Positions 1 to 5,131 of a stretch of DNA of 5,131 nucleotides are shown piece by piece. This DNA is from Bacteroidota bacterium. GTDB taxonomy: Bacteria; Bacteroidota; Ignavibacteria; Ignavibacteriales; Ignavibacteriaceae. The first letter of the stretch is position 1. Every line of letters starts with the position of its first letter. The translations under genes and the position numbers were made by a program. Under the pieces are notes generated by a model. It did no database searches, had not been told where the DNA came from, and saw nothing but the letters and a program-made list of their open reading frames with translations. Location of the stretch: the NCBI GenBank assembly GCA_021778375.1, contig JAJYCM010000207.1, forward strand, positions 1-5,131, read 5' to 3'.

Positions 1-1
1 G

Positions 2-1027
2 GTCTCAAAAAAGTTAGAAGAAATGAAACTTGCACCCCTGCATGATTCCCTGAATTATCTTCTTTGTAAAGAGACATTCGATGAGCTTACACAAGTTTGT
101 TTTGAGAATGTTAAAGTCGATGATTCCGGAACAAAGGTTTCGAAGGTTATGAGAGAAAAGATTTATAAAGTATTAAATGGAATTAAAATGCTGAAAAACA
201 TAAGCATTGATATTGATGCAGTGATAAGAGGGATTGAAAGGGATTTAACGGGAATAAAATCAATATGCAAACTTATGATTGAGATAGAGAAAGACGACAA
301 ACAATTTGAGTCACCTTTTACAAACTTAATTCTTAAAGATCCAAAGATTCCAAATGAGAAGGAAATTCTTTTCACTTATATTATTTTGAAACACAGTCTA
401 AGCTTTTACCAAATAAATATCGGACCTGAGATGTTGTTTGAAGAATTGTTACTGCAAAAAACATTGATTGATATTTTCAAAGATGCCGGACGAAGTGTGG
501 AAAGGATATTTGAAGAAGCTTCATTAATAAAGGCATTGCTATCAAAGCATGACATTACTCAGAGTAATGATTTTTTTGTTAAAGGGAAAGAAAATATTTT
601 CTTTTCGGAGCTGATAAATAACCGGGACGTTTCGGCTTATCTTTTATTAAATGAATTTGAAAAAATCATTTACTTTAATAAAGAGCGGTTTGAGAATATT
701 GTTAACTGGATTTTCATTCTTTCTTTTATTTCAACAGATTTGATGCAACAAAAAGAAGCTACCGGACATTCAAAATTGGAGCATAAGTCATCACGGAATA
801 AGGGAAAAGGTAAGGACAATTCATTTAGAAGTGAATTAGGAATCGCGCTAGAAACACTTAAGCTATTAAAAGAAAAGTCGCATGAATCAGGTTATAGATT
901 AATTACTTTAACGGAGTTGTTGTCCACAAAAGGGGTTGAAGATAATGCGCAGTTAAAGAAAAAGAGTACTAAGAAAATTCCTAATAAGTCTAGCAAAGTA
1001 AGAAAGAGTTCGAAGAAATCGCAATAA
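2..1027 (+). CDS. C-terminal part of a probable GH13 alpha-amylase-like protein (5' end outside window)
   Basis: The frame is open back to base 2, adding VSKKLEE before the Met at 23. That Met has no ribosome site, so I read this as the end of a longer gene entering from the left. From memory of the family, the pattern resembles the helical region after the catalytic barrel of some bacterial alpha-amylase-like proteins. Counting from Met23, the matching segments are an LAPLHDSLNYLL start (residues 3-14), a GPEMLFEELLLQKTL helix (134-148), YLLLNEFEKIIYFNKERFENIVNWIF (206-231, 'N-E-x-E ... FNKErFe' style) and SGYRLITLTELL (289-300). No catalytic residues are present because the barrel would lie upstream, so activity cannot be judged. 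The last 24 residues hold ten Lys, one Arg and many Ser, a probably disordered basic tail. No signal peptide or membrane helix is evident. The stop is TAA, and the gene converges on the flavoprotein gene. The alternative is an unrelated helical protein of unknown function. Confidence 0.5.
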   Translation, partial: VSKKLEEMKLAPLHDSLNYLLCKETFDELTQVCFENVKVDDSGTKVSKVMREKIYKVLNGIKMLKNISIDIDAVIRGIERDLTGIKSICKLMIEIEKDDKQFESPFTNLILKDPKIPNEKEILFTYIILKHSLSFYQINIGPEMLFEELLLQKTLIDIFKDAGRSVERIFEEASLIKALLSKHDITQSNDFFVKGKENIFFSELINNRDVSAYLLLNEFEKIIYFNKERFENIVNWIFILSFISTDLMQQKEATGHSKLEHKSSRNKGKGKDNSFRSELGIALETLKLLKEKSHESGYRLITLTELLSTKGVEDNAQLKKKSTKKIPNKSSKVRKSSKKSQ

Positions 1028-1080
1028 AGACTATGGGTGGATTAAGGTATTAGTAATATGAACGTATTACATCAATTGAA

Positions 1081-1092
1081 AACCTCGAGGTT
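1081..1092. repeat. 12-bp perfect palindrome AACCTCGAGGTT
   Basis: This sequence is its own reverse complement and sits between the two convergent genes. As RNA it could form only a four-pair stem (AACC/GGTT) around a TCGA loop, and no T-tract follows on either strand, so it is a poor intrinsic terminator. It may be a protein-binding site or chance. The palindrome itself is certain, but a role is not. Confidence 0.4.
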
Positions 1093-1105
1093 CAGGAAAA
1101 CATCA

Positions 1106-1168
1106 AAGGTTGACTGGATATCTTGGAAGGTTGAGTTAATATCTTTGAAGGTTGATGCTAAATTAAGA
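1106..1168. repeat. 21-bp tandem repeat, three copies, last one overlapping the flavoprotein stop
   Basis: The octamer AAGGTTGA recurs at 1106, 1127 and 1148, exactly 21 bp apart. Copies 1 and 2 agree at 17 of 21 positions, also sharing ATATCTT in their second half. Copy 3 keeps the octamer but its second half is diverged, and it runs across the TAA (minus strand, 1163-1165) of the neighbouring gene. A degenerate GAGGTTCA lies further left at 1087, out of register. Because 21 is a multiple of three, the array stays open on both strands, reading KVDWISWKVELISLKVD on plus and STFKDINSTFQDIQSTFD on minus. I see no sign that either is expressed. Confidence 0.65.
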
Positions 1169-2716
1169 AATATATTTGGCAACGGCATTTGCGCAATTCT
1201 CGCCATCGAGTGCGGCTGAAACAATTCCGCCTGCGTAACCGGCACCTTCTCCAGATGGGAATAAGCCTTTAATTTGAAGATGCATTAGGCTTTCACTTTC
1301 ACGGGGAATTTTAACCGGCGAGCTTGTTCTACTTTCCACAGCAAGCATAACAGCTTCTTCAGAATAGTATCCTCTCATTTTCTTTTCAAACTCACGAATC
1401 CCATTTCGTAAAGCATTCGTCATAAAATCAGGAAGGACTTCATGAAGCGGAATAGAAATTATCCCGGGGATATAAGATGTCTTAGGTAAAGTTGAGGATG
1501 TTTTTTTATTTACAAAATCGGTTACTCTTTGAGCGGGGGCTGATTGAGTACTATTTCCTAATTTGAATGACAATACCTCCAACTCTTTTTGGAACATTAA
1601 AGCAGATAAAGGGAAATATTGTTCATAATTTTTCCAATCATTTGGTCCGACAGTAGCAACGAATCCGGAATTAGCAAAAGGAGAATCTCTTCTTGAAAGC
1701 GACATTCCGTTCAAAACAATTTCTCCGGGAGCAGTTGCAGCAGGTACAATTATTCCACCGGGACACATGCAGAAAGAGTACACCCCCCTTTCCCCAATGT
1801 TGCAAGCAGCATTATAAGATGCCGGTGGTAAGTTTTTATTCTTATTTTTCGTATGATATTGAATCTCGTTAATCAAAGATTGAGGATGTTCGATCCGAAC
1901 GCCCATAGCAAAAGACTTCGGTTCAATTAATATATCCTTTTTATGAAGTAGGAAATAGATATCGCGCGCGGAGTGCCCGGTAGCAAGAATAACTACCTTA
2001 GCATAAAATTCATTTAGATCATTAACCCGGACACCTTGTATTTTGGAATCTTTAACAATCAAATCAGTGACACGAGAATTGAAATATATTTTCCCCCCAC
2101 ATTTTATAATTGTTTCACGCATAGCTTTAACAATATCCGGAAGCTTATTAGAGCCAATATGAGGATGAGCGTCGATTAGGATATCGGCATCCGCTCCGTG
2201 ATAAACAAATACGTTTAATATTTTTTTAACATTGCCTCTTTTGGTTGCTCTTGTGTAAAGTTTTCCGTCGCTATACGTACCTGCGCCGCCTTCACCGAAG
2301 CAATAATTTGAATCAGGATCAACAGTGTGGTTTTGCTGAATAGCTCGAAGATCTCTGCGTCTTTCTTGAACATCTTTACCGCGTTCAAAAATAACCGGTT
2401 TAATTCCTAATTCAATTAATCTAAGGGCGGCAAACATTCCGGCAGGTCCCGAGCCTATAATTATTGCCACTTTATCACTCTTTAATGAAGAATAAGAAAT
2501 TTCTTCTTTTACTTCCGATGGGAATTCATTTATAAATATATCAGCTTGGACAAAAAACGTCGGTCCTCGTTTGCGTGCATCTATAGAACGGCGCAAAATT
2601 ATCACTGCCGATATTTCTTCGACTGCTAAACCTATCTTTTCGGCAGCAGCTTTATAAAGAAATTCCTTATCATTTATAAATTCAGGAGGTATAGATAAAT
2701 CGCGTCTAACTACCAT
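1163..2716 (-). CDS. FAD-dependent dehydrogenase, COG2509 type (NAD(P)/FAD-dependent oxidoreductase)
   Basis: A 517-residue soluble flavoprotein, full length for this family. The first ~80 residues form the small N-terminal domain typical of COG2509, including the 'RRSIDARKRGP' stretch (42-52). The FAD-binding Rossmann core follows: GSGPAG at 88-93 with the acidic end of the second strand at ERG (111-113). Next come the conserved segment CFGEGGAGTYSDGKLYTR (139-156), ATGHSARD (245-252), FCMCPGG (315-321) and the C-terminal FAD motif GLFPSGEGAGYAGGIVSAA (484-502). The ATG at 2716 fits the family N-terminus, but no good Shine-Dalgarno precedes it, only an A/G run (AAAGAAAA). It lies 54 bp after the SDR gene on the same strand, so co-transcription is likely. 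The physiological substrate of this family is not established, and I assign only the general oxidoreductase role. It is cytoplasmic, since no signal or membrane segment is seen. Confidence 0.9.
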   Translation of the reverse strand: MVVRRDLSIPPEFINDKEFLYKAAAEKIGLAVEEISAVIILRRSIDARKRGPTFFVQADIFINEFPSEVKEEISYSSLKSDKVAIIIGSGPAGMFAALRLIELGIKPVIFERGKDVQERRRDLRAIQQNHTVDPDSNYCFGEGGAGTYSDGKLYTRATKRGNVKKILNVFVYHGADADILIDAHPHIGSNKLPDIVKAMRETIIKCGGKIYFNSRVTDLIVKDSKIQGVRVNDLNEFYAKVVILATGHSARDIYFLLHKKDILIEPKSFAMGVRIEHPQSLINEIQYHTKNKNKNLPPASYNAACNIGERGVYSFCMCPGGIIVPAATAPGEIVLNGMSLSRRDSPFANSGFVATVGPNDWKNYEQYFPLSALMFQKELEVLSFKLGNSTQSAPAQRVTDFVNKKTSSTLPKTSYIPGIISIPLHEVLPDFMTNALRNGIREFEKKMRGYYSEEAVMLAVESRTSSPVKIPRESESLMHLQIKGLFPSGEGAGYAGGIVSAALDGENCANAVAKYIS

Positions 2717-2770
2717 TTAGTTTTCTTTTATGTGGAGGTTTTTAAATATAATTCAGTTGATGATGTTATT

Positions 2771-3559
2771 TCATATTCCTTTAATCAAACCACCGTCAAC
2801 ATGAATAGTGTTACCGGTTATATAACTTGCTTGTTTTGAAGCAAGGAACAGAACGCTGGAAGCGATTTCATCAGGACTTGCAAGCCTATTCATCGGAATT
2901 TCCTTCGCCATTTCAGCAAGGATTTCTTCATGGGATTTGCCGCTCTTCTTTCCATTATGCACAGCAAGATCATAAAGCCGATTCGTCAAAGTATAACCGG
3001 GGGCAATGTTATTAACCGTAATGTTATATTTTGCTACTTCGTTGCTTAGTGATTTAGCAAAGCCAATTAAGCCGGTACGCAATGAATTAGAGAGCATCAA
3101 ATTATCCGCCGGCTGCAATACCGTCAAAGAAGTTATATTTATAACCCTTCCCCATTCACGAAGAATCATTTCGGGGACAATAAGATTACAGAATCTAATC
3201 GCGCTTAAAAGGACTTGCTCAAATGCTGATTGCCAGTTGACATCGTTAAGATCACGAAAGTTTCCCGCTTCCGGGCCACCGCAGTTATTTACTAAGATAT
3301 CTATCTTTCCAAACTGTCTCCTAACTGAATCAACAGTATTTTCAATATCTTTTTGTTTGCTAAGATCGCATACCGCCCAAAATGGTTCAACATTGAATTT
3401 TCTTTTAATATCCGAAGCTGCGTTAATTAAATCTTCTTTATTCCGCGAACAAATAGCCATAATACATCCTTCGCTTGCCAAATCTTCCGCTACAGCTTTA
3501 CCTATTCCCTTGCTTGAAGCCGTTACTAAAGCAACTTTTCCTTTGATACCTAAGTCCAT
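2771..3559 (-). CDS. SDR-family oxidoreductase-like protein with non-canonical active site
   Basis: A 262-residue protein with the length and fold of a classical short-chain dehydrogenase/reductase (3-oxoacyl-ACP reductase-like). It has the dinucleotide-binding motif TASSKGIG (13-20), CDLS (64-67) for the adenine pocket, NNCGG (91-95), NITS with Ser144, and the closing VNNIAPGYT (182-190) and ITGNTIHVDGG (247-257) segments. The catalytic YxxxK is missing: the aligned stretch LSNSLRTGLIGFAKSL (156-171) has Ser157 where Tyr is expected and Arg161 for Lys. The tetrad Asn also appears replaced, with VLLSA (116-120) where VNLxG is usual. This resembles the known SDR subgroup carrying an LSNxxR motif, often labelled BKR-like, for which a standard reductase reaction should not be assumed. 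The start at 3559 is supported by GAGGAA four bases upstream. It is probably first in a unit with the downstream flavoprotein gene. Confidence is high for the fold and low for the substrate. Confidence 0.9.
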   Translation of the reverse strand: MDLGIKGKVALVTASSKGIGKAVAEDLASEGCIMAICSRNKEDLINAASDIKRKFNVEPFWAVCDLSKQKDIENTVDSVRRQFGKIDILVNNCGGPEAGNFRDLNDVNWQSAFEQVLLSAIRFCNLIVPEMILREWGRVINITSLTVLQPADNLMLSNSLRTGLIGFAKSLSNEVAKYNITVNNIAPGYTLTNRLYDLAVHNGKKSGKSHEEILAEMAKEIPMNRLASPDEIASSVLFLASKQASYITGNTIHVDGGLIKGI

Positions 3560-3563
3560 TTCA

Positions 3564-3569
3564 TTCCTC
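3564..3569 (-). promoter_or_regulatory. Shine-Dalgarno GAGGAA of the SDR gene
   Basis: On the minus strand GAGGAA is followed by TGAA and then the ATG at 3559. It is the only convincing ribosome binding site in the window and fixes this start. The nearby ATG at 3564-3562 is out of frame and lies within the site itself. Confidence 0.65.
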
Positions 3570-3638
3570 AGAATATTATTACTTGAAAGATAAAAATTAA
3601 ATATCTAAAAATCTTTAGAAAAGGGAAGGAGGAAAGAA

Positions 3639-3673
3639 GTCAGCAGACAGAAGACAGTAGTCAGGAGTCAGAA
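3639..3673. repeat. Heptanucleotide tandem array, consensus G(A/T)CAGNA, five clear copies
   Basis: Reading in steps of seven from 3639 gives GTCAGCA, GACAGAA, GACAGTA, GTCAGGA and GTCAGAA without a break. Decayed units in the same phase continue on both sides (GAAAGAA at 3632-3638; GAATAAA and GAGGACA at 3674-3687). The tract is purine-rich on the plus strand and lies between marC and the SDR gene. A 7-bp unit shifts frame every copy, so it is not a coding repeat. It resembles in kind the short tandemly repeated heptanucleotides (STRR) described from cyanobacteria. Its role here is unknown. Confidence 0.75.
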
Positions 3674-3698
3674 GAATAAAGAGGACAGGATAGATGGG

Positions 3699-3711
3699 GA
3701 TAATTATTATC
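3699..3711. promoter_or_regulatory. Candidate Fur-family operator: 13-bp inverted repeat GATAAT-T-ATTATC
   Basis: This is a perfect 6-1-6 inverted repeat. It equals the core of the 7-1-7 Fur box TGATAATNATTATCA; only the outermost T and A differ, being G on both sides here. It lies about 140 bp upstream of the SDR start and about 75 bp downstream of the marC stop. If functional it would most plausibly act on the SDR-flavoprotein unit. AT-rich palindromes arise easily in a genome like this, no confident promoter can be placed beside it, and no Fur-type regulator gene is in the window. Confidence 0.3.
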
Positions 3712-3720
3712 GTAATATTC

Positions 3721-3744
3721 ATGCTTTGCAGGCATGCAAAGTAT
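3721..3744. repeat. Hairpin-forming inverted repeat CTTTGCA-GGCA-TGCAAAG
   Basis: Seven perfect base pairs (3724-3730 with 3735-3741) close a four-base loop. Three more outer pairs are possible on the plus strand if one G-T is allowed. It sits 42 bp after the marC stop, where a terminator would be expected. However, the minus-strand continuation (CATGAATATTACG) has no T-run, so intrinsic termination is doubtful. It could be an mRNA 3'-end stem or a protein site. Confidence 0.4.
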
Positions 3745-3785
3745 AAAGATATTTCAATCAATAAAATATGCGCTTACAAATGAGA

Positions 3786-4376
3786 CTATTTCATAAGACT
3801 GATTATATGAACAACTCCAACACGGATCATCATAACCGCAATAGCAGCGAGAAACAGAGATGACAATTTGGCATAGGCTTTGGCGCCACCATCTCCAATT
3901 AGTTTAATCAGCCAGCGTGCATTGAATAAAATGACGCCCACAATAAAAAGGTTCAAAGCCATTGATATAATAGTGGCAAAGTACCCATAATTATTAACCA
4001 AAATTATTATCGTTGTTAAAGCTGCAGGACCCATTATTAGCGGAACTCCTAAAGGAACTATTCCAATGTCAGTATTAGGGTTTCTTCTGCTTTCTGCAGA
4101 GGAAAGGATATCTGTAATAGAAAGAATAAGCAAAATAATTCCACCCGCAATTCTAAAATCATCAATAGTAATACCTAAAAAGGTGAGAATTAAATTTCCG
4201 CTAATTAGGAAAAGATTTGCAACTATAAATGCAGTTATAAGGGCTTCAAGGACCAATTTCCTTATTTTTTTTCCTTCAATACCATGTGTGTAGCCAAGGA
4301 AAATCGGGACAGTACCGATTATATCAATTGCCACAAATAATGGGATAAAAGAAAGAAGAAAGACCTGAAGGTTCAT
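3786..4376 (-). CDS. MarC-family (UPF0056) integral membrane protein
   Basis: A 196-residue, strongly hydrophobic inner-membrane protein of normal MarC length. Six membrane segments can be placed at roughly residues 5-28, 41-65, 74-91, 107-127, 132-153 and 170-193. Family hallmarks are visible: the N-terminal FIPLFVAIDIIGTVPIFL (10-27), RIAGGIILLILS (75-86), and the conserved VPLGVPLIMGPAALTTII (107-124) before a further helix. Despite the name, the E. coli founder member is no longer thought to mediate multiple antibiotic resistance, and the transported substrate, if any, is unknown. No Shine-Dalgarno is seen before the ATG at 4376, where the leader is nearly all A/T. It follows the acetate kinase gene by 63 bp on the same strand, so it may share that transcript. 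No strong terminator is seen between the two. Confidence 0.92.
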   Translation of the reverse strand: MNLQVFLLSFIPLFVAIDIIGTVPIFLGYTHGIEGKKIRKLVLEALITAFIVANLFLISGNLILTFLGITIDDFRIAGGIILLILSITDILSSAESRRNPNTDIGIVPLGVPLIMGPAALTTIIILVNNYGYFATIISMALNLFIVGVILFNARWLIKLIGDGGAKAYAKLSSLFLAAIAVMMIRVGVVHIISLMK

Positions 4377-4439
4377 AAGTATAAGTTTAAAATAGAAGTC
4401 AAAAACGTTTTAATAAATATAATACATTATTTTAGCCAA

Positions 4440-5131
4440 TTAATTGACTGATTTCATTGCTCCGACTATTCTACTAGTATCTAATGCAATAACAAGCTCT
4501 TCATTTGTAGGGATTCGTAATACCGGAACTTTGGAAGAGGACTTAGAAATAATTTCGTTGTTTGAATTATTTCTTTCTTCATCAAGTTCAATTCCAAGGA
4601 ATTCCAAATTGCTGCACACTTCTGCTCTTACTTCGGAAGAATTTTCACCTATGCCTCCGGTAAACACAAAAGCATCCAACCCGCCCATTGCCGCAGCATA
4701 GGAGCCAAGATATTTTTTTATTCTATAACAGAAAATATCAAAAGCATATTTAGCTCGCTTATTCCCTTCTTTTATGGCGGCAATTAATTCCCTCATATCG
4801 CTGCTAACGCCGCTAATTCCAATCAAACCACTATGTTTATTAAGGAGAGTGCCGGCTTCGCTTAAAGAAAGACCTTCCTTCCCCATTATATAAAGAATCA
4901 GTGATGGGTCTGCGTCACCACTTCTGGTTCCCATAATCAACCCCTCAAGTGGTGTAAAGCCCATCGATGTATCGACCGATATTCCGTTTTGAACAGCCGA
5001 CATACTGCAACCGTTTCCAAGATGAGCGGTTACCATTTTGAGATCATTTATATTCTTTCCTAAAAGTTCAGCTGCTTTATGAGCAACATAAGAGTGAGAG
5101 GTACCGTGAAATCCATACTTTCTAATTTTGT
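4440..5131 (-). CDS. ackA: Acetate kinase, C-terminal ~230 residues (N-terminus beyond right edge)
   Basis: The enzyme transfers phosphate between acetyl phosphate and ADP, yielding acetate and ATP (reversible). It acts in the cytoplasm, usually with phosphotransacetylase. The reading frame continues upstream of the Met at 5036 to the window edge, adding KIRKYGFHGTSHSYV and onward, so that Met (in MVTAHLGNG) is internal. Visible family motifs, in order, are GFHGTSH, HLGNGCS, the DTSMGFTPLEG and MGTRSGDADP signature, FTGGIGENSSEVR (nucleotide binding) and RIPTNEELVIA, whose Glu corresponds to the family's metal-binding Glu near the C-terminus. The family is about 400 residues, so about 170 residues should lie outside the window. 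No defect is seen in the part present. The TAA stop is followed after 63 bp by the marC gene. No pta gene is visible, though it could lie upstream off the edge. Confidence 0.96.
   Translation of the reverse strand, partial: KIRKYGFHGTSHSYVAHKAAELLGKNINDLKMVTAHLGNGCSMSAVQNGISVDTSMGFTPLEGLIMGTRSGDADPSLILYIMGKEGLSLSEAGTLLNKHSGLIGISGVSSDMRELIAAIKEGNKRAKYAFDIFCYRIKKYLGSYAAAMGGLDAFVFTGGIGENSSEVRAEVCSNLEFLGIELDEERNNSNNEIISKSSSKVPVLRIPTNEELVIALDTSRIVGAMKSVN

Noticed and set aside
2733..2741. CCTCC in the minus-strand leader of the flavoprotein gene (anti-Shine-Dalgarno-like)
   Set aside because: No complementary GGAGG lies nearby in the same leader for it to mask, and a 5-base match is easily due to chance.
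3006..3593. Plus-strand 195-codon open frame opposite the SDR gene
   Set aside because: It lies wholly antisense to a conserved SDR, its translation has no recognisable domain, and it is a shadow of the minus-strand gene.
3603..3619. TCTAAA-AATC-TTTAGA inverted repeat at 3604-3619
   Set aside because: A six-pair stem made almost only of A-T pairs in AT-rich DNA; too weak to call a terminator or operator.
3721..3744. Hairpin after marC as a rho-independent terminator
   Set aside because: The stem is good, but neither strand has a T-run after it. It is kept only as an inverted repeat.
4377..4439. Possible promoter for marC (TTGACT at 4397-4402, minus strand)
   Set aside because: The only -10-like hexamer, TATACT, is 13 bases away and almost touches the start codon. 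Spacing is too short and the region is simply A/T-rich.
5034..5036. ATG as the start of a short 198-residue acetate kinase
   Set aside because: The frame continues upstream with the family motif GFHGTSH to the window edge, so this Met is internal and the gene is simply cut by the window.
1..5131. CRISPR, tRNA/rRNA, transposase, toxin-antitoxin or defence genes
   Set aside because: I looked for repeat-spacer structure, RNA-gene motifs and mobile-element or defence protein motifs on both strands and saw none.

Overview
The window is AT-rich bacterial DNA with a compact layout, weak or absent Shine-Dalgarno sequences before most starts, and short intergenic tandem repeats. It resembles a Bacteroidota/Chlorobi-group genome, with Ignavibacteria as my best guess. 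That placement rests on general impression (base composition, the style of the amylase-like C-terminal region, weak ribosome sites) and is not proven by any marker gene here.

Layout, left to right. (1) Positions 2-1027, plus strand: the 3' part of a gene that enters from the left edge. Its helical pattern matches the long C-terminal region that follows the catalytic barrel in some bacterial GH13 alpha-amylase-like proteins, and it ends in a lysine/serine-rich tail. (2) Positions 1028-1162: a convergent intergenic gap holding a 12-bp palindrome and a 21-bp tandem repeat that runs into the 3' end of the next gene. (3) Positions 1163-2716, minus strand: a COG2509-type FAD-dependent dehydrogenase. 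(4) Positions 2771-3559, minus strand: an SDR-fold protein lacking the catalytic Tyr and Lys. It has the clearest ribosome binding site in the window and probably forms a two-gene transcription unit with the flavoprotein 54 bp downstream. (5) Positions 3560-3785: an intergenic region with a heptanucleotide tandem array, a Fur-box-like 13-bp palindrome and a GCATGC-centred hairpin. (6) Positions 3786-4376, minus strand: a MarC-family inner-membrane protein. (7) Positions 4440-5131, minus strand: the C-terminal part of acetate kinase, whose N-terminus lies beyond the right edge.

Functionally this is mostly housekeeping and central metabolism. Acetate kinase makes ATP from acetyl phosphate, the amylase-like protein suggests storage or oligosaccharide metabolism, and the two oxidoreductases and MarC have unassigned physiological substrates. 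I see no defence system, CRISPR array, RNA gene, transposase or prophage. The observations most worth checking are the degenerate SDR active site next to the flavoprotein, the Fur-like palindrome upstream of that pair, and the two families of short tandem repeats.
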